From: DASRIA01 sp963724065
GTDB lineage: Bacteria; Actinomycetota; Thermoleophilia; Solirubrobacterales; JBBDJG01
Direction: 5' to 3'
DNA length: 64,000 nucleotides
Assembly (NCBI GenBank): GCA_963724065.1
Contig: CAVRTB010000001.1
Location: 248,001-312,000 of the forward strand
Below the pieces are notes generated by a model, which was not told the DNA's origin, ran no database searches, and saw only the letters and a program-made list of their open reading frames with translations. The position numbers were made by a program, and so were the translations under genes. Every line of letters begins with the position of its first letter. Position 1 is the first letter of the stretch. This document shows positions 25,568-33,907 of this stretch, piece after piece.

Positions 25568-27609
25568 TGGCGCGGGCCCCCCGCAAGGCATCCGACCCCG
25601 CTGCGCGCGTGGACGAGCTGCGCGGCCGGCTCGAGCACCACAACAACCGCTACTACGTACTCGACGACCCCGAGATATCGGACACCGAGTACGACGATCT
25701 CCTGCGTGAGCTGCGCACGCTCGAAAAAGAGCATCCGGAGCTGCTCACCGCGGACTCGCCCACCCAGCGGGTCGGCGGGCGCCCGCTCGAGCGCTTCGGC
25801 CAGGTCCCCCACCTGCTCCCGATGCTGTCGCTTGCGAATGCGCGCGACGAGGACGAGCTCGTCGCCTGGGAGCAGCGGGTCCGCAATCTCCTCTCGAAGC
25901 GGGATCTCGCCGAGCGGCGCATCACATACGTGACGGAGCCGAAGGTGGACGGGCTCGCGATCTCGCTGGTGTACGAGGGTGGCGTACTGGTCCGGGGCGC
26001 CACGCGCGGGGACGGCGAGATCGGCGAGGACGTGACCCAGAACCTGAGGACGATCGACGACATCCCGAAGCGGATCAAGGGCAGGGCGCCGTCGCTCGTC
26101 GAGGTGCGCGGCGAGGTCTACCTCCCGCTGGCTGATTTCGCGCGCCTCAACGAGCAGCAGGCGGCCGCCGGGCAGAAGACCTTCGCGAACCCTCGCAACG
26201 CGGCCGCCGGCTCGCTGCGCATGCTGGATCCCGAGGTCACGCGGTCGCGCCCGCTCTCCATATGGTGCTACGGCATCGGGGCATCGGAGGGCGTCCGGCA
26301 CAAACGCCACTCGCAGTCGCTCGAGTGGCTGCGCGGGCACGGCTTCAAGGTCAGCGGCGAGGTCGAGTCGCACGACGACATCGGATCCGTGCTGAGCGCC
26401 TGCCGCGGGTGGGAGGAGCGCCGCGACCGGCTCGAATTCGAGATCGACGGGGTCGTCGTGAAGATCGACGAGTACGACGTGCAGGAGGCGCTCGGCGTGG
26501 TGGGCCGCGAGCCGCGCTGGGCGATCGCGTTCAAGTTCGCCCCGACCACGGCGGTCACCAAGCTCGAGCGGATCGCGGTCAACGTGGGGCGGACGGGGCA
26601 CATCGTGCCGTTCGCGATGCTGGAGCCCGTCCAGATCGGCGGCGTCACGGTCAGCAAGGCCACCCTCCACAACGAGGAGGACATCGCCCGCAAGGACATC
26701 CGCGAGGGCGATCAGGTGGTCGTGATGCGCGCGGGCGACGTCATCCCCCAGGTCGTGTCACCGGTCACCCAGCGGCGCACCGGCAAGGAGAAGCGCTACA
26801 AGCCTCCAAAGAAGTGCCCGGAGTGCGGCACCGCGACGGTGAAGCCCGAGGGCGAGGTCTGGACGCGGTGCCCCAACCGCAAGGACTGCCCCGGGCAGAT
26901 CGTCCAGGCGCTCAAGCACTTCGTGAGTCGTGCCGCGATGGACATCGAGGGGTTCGGCGAAAAGGGGGTGTCGCGCTTCTACAACGAGGGCCTGGTGCGG
27001 ACGCTCCCGGACATCTTCCGGCTGACGACCGAGCAACTCGAGCAACTCGAAGGTTTCCAGCACCGGTCGGCGGAGAACCTGGTCCGCTCGATCGAGGCCT
27101 CGAAGCGCCAGCCCTTCCACCGTGTGCTGTACGGGCTCGGTATTCCCGGCATCGGCGCGGTCAACGCCCGCGCGCTGGCGTCGCACTTCGGCTCGATGGA
27201 CGCGCTGCTGGGGGTCTCCGACGAGGAGATCCTCGAGGTCGAGGGCATCGGGCCGGTGCTCGCTGCGCTGATCCGGGAAACGCTCGACGAGCCGCGCAAC
27301 GTTCAGCTCATCGACGAGCTGCGCGCGGCCGGCCTCAACATGGAGCAGGAACGCGCACCGCGTACGGCACGGGGCGGCCTCGAGGGCGCCACCTTCGTGC
27401 TCACGGGCACGCTCGACGGGATGTCGCGCGAGGAGGCGACGGAGCGCATCACCGCGGCCGGCGGCAAGGTGACTGGATCCGTCTCCGGCAAGACCGACTA
27501 CGTCGTCGCGGGCGCGGAAGCGGGCTCCAAGCTCGAGCGCGCGCGTGACCTCGGGCGCCCGGTGATCGACGAAACGGAGCTAGAGCGCCTGCTCGCGGCC
27601 GGCGTATGA
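25567..27609 (+). CDS. ligA: NAD-dependent DNA ligase
   Basis: Seals nicks in replication and repair using NAD+. It has 680 residues with all domains in order: adenylation domain with the active lysine in TEPKVDGLAISL at about residues 122-133, OB fold (VGRTGHIVPFAMLEPV), four-Cys zinc finger (CPECGTATVK ... CPNRKDCPG at about 418-439), helix-hairpin-helix repeats and the C-terminal BRCT (GATFVLTGTLDGMSREEATE). It is coupled to surE by TGATG and overlaps the convergent PBP-LuxR gene by 30 nt at its 3' end. Confidence 0.97.
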   Translation: MARAPRKASDPAARVDELRGRLEHHNNRYYVLDDPEISDTEYDDLLRELRTLEKEHPELLTADSPTQRVGGRPLERFGQVPHLLPMLSLANARDEDELVAWEQRVRNLLSKRDLAERRITYVTEPKVDGLAISLVYEGGVLVRGATRGDGEIGEDVTQNLRTIDDIPKRIKGRAPSLVEVRGEVYLPLADFARLNEQQAAAGQKTFANPRNAAAGSLRMLDPEVTRSRPLSIWCYGIGASEGVRHKRHSQSLEWLRGHGFKVSGEVESHDDIGSVLSACRGWEERRDRLEFEIDGVVVKIDEYDVQEALGVVGREPRWAIAFKFAPTTAVTKLERIAVNVGRTGHIVPFAMLEPVQIGGVTVSKATLHNEEDIARKDIREGDQVVVMRAGDVIPQVVSPVTQRRTGKEKRYKPPKKCPECGTATVKPEGEVWTRCPNRKDCPGQIVQALKHFVSRAAMDIEGFGEKGVSRFYNEGLVRTLPDIFRLTTEQLEQLEGFQHRSAENLVRSIEASKRQPFHRVLYGLGIPGIGAVNARALASHFGSMDALLGVSDEEILEVEGIGPVLAALIRETLDEPRNVQLIDELRAAGLNMEQERAPRTARGGLEGATFVLTGTLDGMSREEATERITAAGGKVTGSVSGKTDYVVAGAEAGSKLERARDLGRPVIDETELERLLAAGV

Positions 27610-29439
27610 CGCAAGCAGGGCGGCGATGCGATCCTGCGCGCGCCGGCCCGCGACGACGTTCACGCGGTTCATCAACAGCGCGAACGTGACCGTGTCACCG
27701 TCGGGTGCCCTGCAGTAGCCGGCGAGCGCGGTCACGCCGGACAACGTGCCCGTCTTCGCACGGCAGCGACCCGAAGCTCGCGTGCCGCGCATGCGCTTGT
27801 GGAGCGTGCCGGTCTTCCCGGCGAGCGGAAGCGACCGGTAGAAGTCGTCGAACCACGGCTCGCCGTGCGCGTCGAGCAGCAGGCGCCCGACGCCGCTCGG
27901 GGAGAGGCGGTTTCGCCGTGAGAGCCCGGAGCCGTCGGCAATCCTGGCGCTGAAGCCCGCCTCGCGCGCGAACGAGCGCGCGACGCGCGCCCCCGCCGAC
28001 GTGGAGCCGACGCGGCCGGACCGCGCCCCTACCCCCTTCAGCAGCATCTCGGCGTAGTAGTTGTCGGAGACCTGGTTCGTGTGCCGCACGATGGTCGCGA
28101 GCGGCGGTGACTCGACGGTGGCGATCGTGTGCGCTGCCCCGGGAGCGCTGCCCGCGCGAGCCTTCTTCGCCACCACGACGTCCGCGTGCCGCAGCGAGGC
28201 GCGCAGCCGCTCGGCGGCGAACTTCGGCGGATCGCTCTGCCAGCCGCGGCCAAAGGGCAGCAGCGTGCCCCGGTTGAAGCCGAGCGCGGACAGTGGCCCC
28301 ACGTAGGGCGAGGTGCCGAAGCGGCTCGCGGGGCCGCCACGCAGCCCGTCGAAGAAGCTCTCGTCGCCGCGCACGCTCCCGCTCACCCGCTCGAGGCCCG
28401 TCTCGGCCACGGCGCCTGCAAGCCGGTCGAGCGCGGCGGTGCCGAAGGTGGGGTCACCGGAGCCCCGCAGATACAGATTTCCGTCAAGCGCGCCGGCGGC
28501 CGCCTGACTGTCGGCCAGCACCGCGGTCTCGAACCGCGCTTCGGGCCCGAGCCGGTCGAGCGCCGTGGCCGTCGTCACGAGCTTCTGGACGGAGGCCGGC
28601 ACGCGACCCCGCGAGGAGTTCCACCTGAAGACCGTGCGGCCCGATCCCTCGTCGTGGACCCAGGCCCCCGACGCGCCGCCGGCCGATCTCATCTCGCGTG
28701 TGAGCGCCCCGCGCAGCTGCGCGGGGTCGTTGACGGCTGCCGCCGCCGTCCCTCCAGCGAGCAAGGCGAGCACGATGCTCAGCGCCAGGGTCGCCAGCCA
28801 CCCGCGCTGCACGGCCGCGACCGCGGCCTGCGTGCGGTTGCCCGCACCCGTTCGCTCGAGCACGTGCGACACGTGCGCTCTGACCGTGCGCTCGGAGACC
28901 CCCAGTCGGGCCGCGATCTGAGCATTGTCGAGACCCTTCACGATCAGCTCCAGTACCTCACGCTGACGGGGGGTGAGCGAGGGGCTCCGCGACGCCCGGG
29001 CTCCAGCGGTCGCATCCCTTATAGCAACGAAGAGCTCGGCGAGGGTGCAGTTCTTGGCGAGCAGAGCGCGGGCACCCAGCTGCGCCGCGGCGAGCGCATC
29101 GTCGGCCTCGACACGGTCCGCCAGCACGATCACCCTCACGCCGGTGGCCGCGACGGAGCGCAACTCCGACGGCGAGGGCGACTCGAGGATTGCCACCTCG
29201 GCGTCGCGCGGGACCCGTGGCGGCGAGGCGTCGGACGCTTCCCAGACCCGCGCGCCGCGGCTTTCGAGCAGCGCCGCGAGGGCGCTCACGTACAGGGCGT
29301 GGCGCCCGCGCACGAGCAGGCAGAGGCCTGCCAGACGGGTGTCGGCTTGAATGCTGACGGCGGCGAAGTCGTCTACGTGTAGGACGCCGACGCGCGTCCG
29401 TGTGCAAAGTGCGCCCTCCTCCCGAAGGCGCACAGCCAT
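27580..29439 (-). CDS. Receiver-like/LuxR-HTH/TM/D-Ala-D-Ala carboxypeptidase (S13, PBP4-type) fusion protein
   Basis: One uninterrupted 619-residue frame. Residues ~38-146 resemble a response-regulator receiver (VRVIVLADRV, ALLAKNCTLAELF) with Glu86 in AILESPSP where the phosphorylatable Asp is expected. Residues ~153-210 form a LuxR/NarL helix-turn-helix (LTPRQREVLELIVKGLDNAQ, GVSERTVRAHVSHVL). Residues ~213-236 are one hydrophobic helix with Arg on the N-side. Residues ~240-615 are a peptidase S13 domain with SVQK (S283, K286), SDN (458-460) and KTGT (562-565), so catalytically complete. Topology would put the HTH in the cytoplasm and the PBP outside. This suggests a one-component cell-wall or beta-lactam-responsive regulator; the function is inferred and no target is known. 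It overlaps convergent ligA by 30 nt. Confidence 0.85.
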   Translation of the reverse strand: MAVRLREEGALCTRTRVGVLHVDDFAAVSIQADTRLAGLCLLVRGRHALYVSALAALLESRGARVWEASDASPPRVPRDAEVAILESPSPSELRSVAATGVRVIVLADRVEADDALAAAQLGARALLAKNCTLAELFVAIRDATAGARASRSPSLTPRQREVLELIVKGLDNAQIAARLGVSERTVRAHVSHVLERTGAGNRTQAAVAAVQRGWLATLALSIVLALLAGGTAAAAVNDPAQLRGALTREMRSAGGASGAWVHDEGSGRTVFRWNSSRGRVPASVQKLVTTATALDRLGPEARFETAVLADSQAAAGALDGNLYLRGSGDPTFGTAALDRLAGAVAETGLERVSGSVRGDESFFDGLRGGPASRFGTSPYVGPLSALGFNRGTLLPFGRGWQSDPPKFAAERLRASLRHADVVVAKKARAGSAPGAAHTIATVESPPLATIVRHTNQVSDNYYAEMLLKGVGARSGRVGSTSAGARVARSFAREAGFSARIADGSGLSRRNRLSPSGVGRLLLDAHGEPWFDDFYRSLPLAGKTGTLHKRMRGTRASGRCRAKTGTLSGVTALAGYCRAPDGDTVTFALLMNRVNVVAGRRAQDRIAALLASYAGREQAL

Positions 29440-29445
29440 CGTAGG

Positions 29446-29451
29446 TTCCTA
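29446..29451 (-). promoter_or_regulatory. Candidate -10 (TAGGAA) for the PBP-LuxR gene
   Basis: On the minus strand TAGGAA is 6 nt before ATG 29439, with no Shine-Dalgarno sequence between. This supports the start chosen and a leaderless mRNA. Confidence 0.45.
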
Positions 29452-29491
29452 AGGCCGCACTCGCCACCATTTCGGCCGGCGGCGAACGGGA

Positions 29492-30415
29492 TCAGGCGGC
29501 TGCTGCCGGCACCAACCCGATCACCTTCAGGCGCCGCATCAGCGCCTGGGCGGCAAAGGCGCGCGTCTCGTCGACGCTCACGCCGAAGAACTCGTAGTCC
29601 TCCTGGCCCTCGGCCCAGGGCGGGCTCAGGACGGCGTCGGCGACCTCCATCGCCTCCTCGAGCGTGCGCTGGATCGTGCCCTTGAACTCGGGGTTCTCGG
29701 TGACGGCGTCACGCAGGAAGCGCGCGCCGAAGGCGACGTGGCGGTGCTCGTCGCGCGCGACGAGGTTGAACCCGCGCACGAAGCCGGGCAGCGTACCCTC
29801 TTGCTCGTTGAAGTCGATGATGTAGTGCTGACCGGTCAGCGCGAGCATGCCTTCGATCACCATGTGGTAGAGCGTCACGGCCTCGACGAGCGCCGTGATG
29901 TTGGTCGGGTCGTTCGCGAGCGTGCGTACGCGCGATCCCAGCATTTCGTCGAAGAGCACGTTGAACGCCGGGTTGAGATGCCCCTGCGTCTCGTCCAGCC
30001 GGGCGGCGAGCGAGTCCGAGTCGAGCACGCCCACCTCGGCGTAGAAGCGATCGAAGAAGCGCACGTGACGCGCCTCGTCGGCGATCTGGGTGGCGAGGAA
30101 CACCTGCATGTCCTGGGTCGGGGCGGCGCGCATCATCGGACCGAGCTCCTCGGTGACCTTCTGCTCGCCGATGAAGAAGGACGAGAGGCCGTACATCCTC
30201 TGGTAGCGCTCCTCGGCGGGGAAGCCGCGCCAGTGCTCGCGGTCCTCGGTGAAGTCGATCTCCTGCGTCTGCCATTGCTGGCGCTCCCACAGCTCGTAGA
30301 GCTGGCGGTAGTCGAGCAACTCGGTCTGGCCGCGGTCGGCCGACTCCATCAGAGCCGGGTCGGCGGACTCCGAGAAGAAGTCTGCGAGTTCGATGCGGGA
30401 GCTGAGCGTGGACAT
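29492..30415 (-). CDS. R2-like ligand-binding oxidase (R2lox), ferritin-like diiron/Mn-Fe protein
   Basis: 307 residues from ATG 30415, preceded by ggaggga. Ferritin-like metal ligands line up as E84 (FIGEQKVTEE), E114 and H117 (ADEARH), E188 (VIEGMLALTG), E223 and H226 (RDEHRH). The Val three residues after the first ligand (V87) and the Tyr five before E188 (Y183) match the Val-Tyr ether cross-link pair that defines R2lox, and the segment TLYHMVIEGMLALTG is close to the mycobacterial Rv0233 protein as I remember it. No ribonucleotide reductase large subunit is nearby, supporting R2lox over a functional NrdB/NrdF. Substrate unknown. Confidence 0.8.
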   Translation of the reverse strand: MSTLSSRIELADFFSESADPALMESADRGQTELLDYRQLYELWERQQWQTQEIDFTEDREHWRGFPAEERYQRMYGLSSFFIGEQKVTEELGPMMRAAPTQDMQVFLATQIADEARHVRFFDRFYAEVGVLDSDSLAARLDETQGHLNPAFNVLFDEMLGSRVRTLANDPTNITALVEAVTLYHMVIEGMLALTGQHYIIDFNEQEGTLPGFVRGFNLVARDEHRHVAFGARFLRDAVTENPEFKGTIQRTLEEAMEVADAVLSPPWAEGQEDYEFFGVSVDETRAFAAQALMRRLKVIGLVPAAAA

Positions 30416-30475
30416 TTCCCTCCAAGGTTGACGTGCCGCGAAGGGTACCGACGCCATGTCCGGATCGCCACTTAC

Positions 30476-30489
30476 TGACCGGACGGTCG
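30476..30489. promoter_or_regulatory. Candidate TetR-type operator between R2lox and patatin genes
   Basis: TGACCG-GA-CGGTCG is a near-perfect palindrome (GACCG/CGGTC arms) in the 103-bp divergent region, 12 nt upstream of the TATAAG of the patatin gene and therefore over its -35 region. The half-site resembles boxes bound by TetR-family lipid regulators. The regulator is not in the window. Confidence 0.4.
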
Positions 30490-30501
30490 ACGATTCCCTG
30501 G

Positions 30502-30507
30502 TATAAG
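30502..30507 (+). promoter_or_regulatory. Candidate -10 (TATAAG) for the patatin-like gene
   Basis: TATAAG lies 11 nt before ATG 30519 with no Shine-Dalgarno in between. The same TA-rich step read on the minus strand gives TATACC, which could serve the divergent R2lox gene with an 84-nt leader. Confidence 0.45.
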
Positions 30508-30518
30508 TCGGATTCTCC

Positions 30519-31796
30519 ATGGGAGACGTCGTCGAACTCGAATCCTCGGGACCCGGTACCCCCGGGCCGAAGCGGTCGAGCATCCAAAAGGCTCAGCGGC
30601 GGCGAGGGGGTCGCTCCAAGACGGCGCTCGTGCTCGGCGGCGGCGGCTTCACCGGCGGGGTCTACGAGATCGGAGCGCTACGTGCGCTCGACCTTCTGAG
30701 CGTCAACCGGACCGTCAACGAGTTCGACATCTACGTGGGGACCAGCGCAGGTTCGTTCGTCGCGGGCCTGCTGGCCGCCGGGCTCACCCCCGAGGAGATG
30801 TCGCGCGTGGTCAACCGCCAGGTGCCGACGCCCTTCCAGGACGTCGACCTCGGCGCGCTCCTGCGCCCCAACTATGCGGACTTCGCGACCCGTGCCCTCC
30901 TGTTGCCGCTGCGCCTGGCCGGCCTGGCCCGGAGCCTCGCCGGAAGGTGGCGCGAGGTCTCCTTGATGGACGTGTTCACGGGCCTCGCCGAGGCGCTGCC
31001 GTCCGGCCTCTATACCGGGTCCGGCATCGAGCAGTACATCCGCGACGCGTTCCTCGAGAGCGACCGGACGGACGATTTTCGCCTGCTGGACGCGGAGCTG
31101 TACCTGACCGCGACAGACCTCGATACCTGCGAGCGGATCGTGTTCGGCTCACCGGGGTGGGACGACGTGCCGATCTCCAAGGCGATCTCTGCGTCGACCG
31201 CGCTGCCGATGGTCTACCGGCCGGTTGAGTGCCGCGGCCGCCAGCTGGTCGACGGCGGGATCCGCTCGACGACCAACGTCGACGTCGCCGTCGAGCATGG
31301 CGCGAAGTTCATCATCGTGATCAACCCGCTGGTCCCCTACGTGAACGATTTCCAGAAGCGGATCCCGACGATCTTCGGGAGCCGCGTGCGACGCGTGTCC
31401 GACATGGGATATCCGCAGGTCGGCTACCAGGCCTTCAAGCTCCTCGCTCACGCGCGGCTGCACGAGCACGTGAAGCACTGGCGGGAGCGCTACCCGGGAG
31501 TGGACATCATCCTGATCGAGCCCGACCCGAACGACGAGCTGATGTTCGGGACGAGCATCATGAACTACTCGTCGCGGATCGAGATCGCGCGCCATGGGTT
31601 CGAGTCCGTGACGCTACGGCTCGCGCAGGACTACCGTCACTACAAGCAGATCTGTGAGAAGCACGGCATCGAGATCTCGGCCCGTCGCGTCACGAAGATC
31701 CTGCGCCAGGCCGACGAGCAGCGCGAGCACACAACGGCGTGGCGCCGCATCCTCGAGCAGACGACCGGCGCGCTGCTGAGACAGAGCGGCAGTTAG
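30519..31796 (+). CDS. Patatin-like phospholipase/acyl hydrolase
   Basis: 425 residues. The patatin core starts near residue 33: glycine-rich oxyanion loop VLGGGGFTGGVYEIGALRAL, nucleophile elbow GTSAGS, and the catalytic-dyad Asp in VDGGIRSTTNVD. A ~30-residue Ser/Arg/Gly-rich N-terminus precedes it, and a C-terminal ~130 residues follow the core. No signal peptide is seen, so it is a cytosolic or membrane-associated lipid acyl hydrolase. It is divergent from R2lox across a region with a TetR-like palindrome, suggesting shared control of lipid metabolism. Confidence 0.88.
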   Translation: MGDVVELESSGPGTPGPKRSSIQKAQRRRGGRSKTALVLGGGGFTGGVYEIGALRALDLLSVNRTVNEFDIYVGTSAGSFVAGLLAAGLTPEEMSRVVNRQVPTPFQDVDLGALLRPNYADFATRALLLPLRLAGLARSLAGRWREVSLMDVFTGLAEALPSGLYTGSGIEQYIRDAFLESDRTDDFRLLDAELYLTATDLDTCERIVFGSPGWDDVPISKAISASTALPMVYRPVECRGRQLVDGGIRSTTNVDVAVEHGAKFIIVINPLVPYVNDFQKRIPTIFGSRVRRVSDMGYPQVGYQAFKLLAHARLHEHVKHWRERYPGVDIILIEPDPNDELMFGTSIMNYSSRIEIARHGFESVTLRLAQDYRHYKQICEKHGIEISARRVTKILRQADEQREHTTAWRRILEQTTGALLRQSGS

Positions 31797-31797
31797 C

Positions 31798-31858
31798 CGA
31801 GCTTTGTCCCCTCCGTCCCGAGGGGTGGAACCCACGGGACAAAGTTCGCCGAACACAT
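31798..31858. terminator. Structured convergent intergenic element with alternative hairpins
   Basis: In the 162-bp gap between the patatin gene (+) and the acyl-CoA synthetase gene (-): CTTTGTCCC (31802-31810) pairs with GGGACAAAG (31836-31844), and flanking CGA/TCG extend it. A competing hairpin CCCCTC/GAGGGG (31808-31813/31820-31825) uses the same left arm, and GTTCG-C-CGAAC follows. No T-tract. It is likely a bidirectional transcript-end structure; an RNA element is possible. The remainder of the gap shows nothing recognisable. Confidence 0.45.
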
Positions 31859-31958
31859 CCACTGGGCCGGCGGGTTCTCGCACGCTTTCCCACTGATGGG
31901 GATCGCATGGCTAGGCCGGCATGCGCCGCTCCTGACTGCGGTCCGAACCTAGCTGCGC

Positions 31959-33770
31959 TCAGCTCTTGCCGGCGTACATCGCCTCCAGCTCGCCGGCGTA
32001 CTTCTCGTTCACGACGTTGCGCTTGACCTTGAGGGTCGGAGTCAGCTCTCCGGTCTCCTGGGTGAGGTCGTGGGGGAGGATCGTGAACTTCTTGACCTCC
32101 TCCACTCGCGCGACCTTCGCGTTCACAGCGTCGACCGCCTCCTGGACGAGCGCGCGCACTTTCTCGTCGTTCGCGAGCGACGCCATGTCGGTGTCCTCGA
32201 TGCCCTGCTTCTCGGCCCACGGCACGATCTCCTCGGCGTCGAGCGTGATCAGCGCCGACAGGAACGGCCGGCGGTCACCGTGAACCACCGCTTGCGAGAC
32301 ATACTGGTTCTGCTTGAGGCCGTTCTCGAGGTTCGCGGGCGTGATGTTCTTGCCGCCGGCCGTGATGATGATGTCCTTCTTGCGGCCCGTGATGTAGAGG
32401 TAGCCGTCCTCGTCGATGCGCCCGATGTCGCCGGTGTGCAGCCAGCCGTCGACGATCGTCTCGCTGGTGGCGTCCGGGTTCTTGTAGTAGCCGCGGAAGA
32501 TGTTCGGGCCCTTGGCGAGAATCTCGCCGTCGCCCGCGATCCGGATCTCCACCCCGGGGAACGGCTTGCCGACCGACCCGAACCGGAATGCGTCCTGCGT
32601 ATTGCACGTCGCCGCGGTCGAGGTCTCCGTCATGCCCCAGCCCTCGAGCACCAGGACGCCGCATGCGTAGAAGAACTCCAGGATCTCCTGCGCAATCGGC
32701 GCGGCGCCCGTGACGGCCTGCTTGATGCGGCCGCCAAAGATGTTCCGCACGTTCTGGAACACGGCGGCATCAGCCTTGTCGAACGCGTCCTGTAGCTCCT
32801 GCGGCACGCTCTCACCGCGTGCCTGCATCTGACGCACCTTCATGCCGAGCGCGATCGCCTGATCGAGCTGTGCCTTGTCGGGTGCGTTCGAGATCGCGAG
32901 TGAGTAGATCTTCTCGAACATGCGGGGGACCGACGGGAAGTAGGTCGGCTTCACCTCCATCAGGTTCGGGATGATCTTCTTGGCGTCGCCCTCCCAGTAG
33001 ACGATCGTCGCGCCCACGTCGATCGAGCCGAGCTGGATCAGGCGGGCGAATGCGTGTGCGAGCGGCAGGAAGAGGTAGGCGACCTCGTCCTCCATGAGAA
33101 CGTTCTGCGTCTCCACCATGTCCAGCATGTCGCGCCAGTTCTGGTGGTCGATCACGCAGCCCTTCGGCGGGCCTGTGGTGCCGGACGTGTAGATGTAGGT
33201 CGCGACGTCCGACGGCTCGACTGTGGCGATGCGCCGCAGATAGTCGTCGTCGGTGCGACCACGACCGGCCTCGCGCAGTTCGTCGAGACTGATCGAGTCG
33301 TCGCCGTCGAGCGGCGTCATCGCGATCACGTGCTCGAGCTTCGGCAGCTCGTCACGGACCTTGCGGATCTTGTCGAGCTGATCCTGGTCCTCCAGGATCA
33401 CCGCCGTGGACTCCGAGTGCGAGAGGACGTACTGGCACTCCTCGGGCGAGTTCGTCTGGTAGATCGGCACCACGGTGGCGCCCGTGCCGAGGATGGCGAA
33501 GTCCGAGTAGGTCCACTCGGGGCGAGTGTTCGAGAGGATGCCGACCTTGTTGCCGCGCTCGATGCCGAGCCCCTGGAGGCCGAGCGAGATCTCCTTGACG
33601 ATCTCACCGAGCTGCGGGTACGAGACCTCGACCCATTCGCCCTTCGATTGGTCCTTGTACTTCTGGGCGACCTTGCCCGCGTGCTTCTCGACGGCCAGTG
33701 AAAGCAGGTCCGCGATCGTGTTCGATCCGGTCGCCGCAGACTTCGGGGTCGTGGCCGCCTGGGCCTCCAT
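31959..33770 (-). CDS. Long-chain acyl-CoA synthetase (AMP-forming)
   Basis: Activates fatty acids to acyl-CoA via acyl-adenylate. It has 603 residues from ATG 33770, preceded by gaggagg; the open frame continues upstream without family similarity. Motifs: P-loop-like TYIYTSGTTGPPKGCVIDH at about residues 185-203, LEGWGMTETS, the ATP-binding GWLHTGDIGRIDEDGYL and the catalytic-lysine region ITAGGKNITPANLEN. A hinge GRKKDIII is present. It provides acyl-CoA for the thiolase and enoyl-CoA hydratase seen later in the window. Confidence 0.93.
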   Translation of the reverse strand: MEAQAATTPKSAATGSNTIADLLSLAVEKHAGKVAQKYKDQSKGEWVEVSYPQLGEIVKEISLGLQGLGIERGNKVGILSNTRPEWTYSDFAILGTGATVVPIYQTNSPEECQYVLSHSESTAVILEDQDQLDKIRKVRDELPKLEHVIAMTPLDGDDSISLDELREAGRGRTDDDYLRRIATVEPSDVATYIYTSGTTGPPKGCVIDHQNWRDMLDMVETQNVLMEDEVAYLFLPLAHAFARLIQLGSIDVGATIVYWEGDAKKIIPNLMEVKPTYFPSVPRMFEKIYSLAISNAPDKAQLDQAIALGMKVRQMQARGESVPQELQDAFDKADAAVFQNVRNIFGGRIKQAVTGAAPIAQEILEFFYACGVLVLEGWGMTETSTAATCNTQDAFRFGSVGKPFPGVEIRIAGDGEILAKGPNIFRGYYKNPDATSETIVDGWLHTGDIGRIDEDGYLYITGRKKDIIITAGGKNITPANLENGLKQNQYVSQAVVHGDRRPFLSALITLDAEEIVPWAEKQGIEDTDMASLANDEKVRALVQEAVDAVNAKVARVEEVKKFTILPHDLTQETGELTPTLKVKRNVVNEKYAGELEAMYAGKS

Positions 33771-33907
33771 CGGTTCCTCCTCGCCTCGCTCCAGCGGGGA
33801 GCTCGCTCCCCGAAAACGTGACGATTGTAACCGGCGTGAGGCCGAGCGCCGAGCTGGACGAGCCCGGCCTGGACGCTCGTCGTGCGACGCGGCTGGGGGT
33901 GAGCGCG

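Noticed and set aside
29492..30415. Annotation as ribonucleotide reductase beta subunit.
   Set aside because: No large subunit nearby and the Val/Tyr cross-link pair of R2lox is present in the expected positions.
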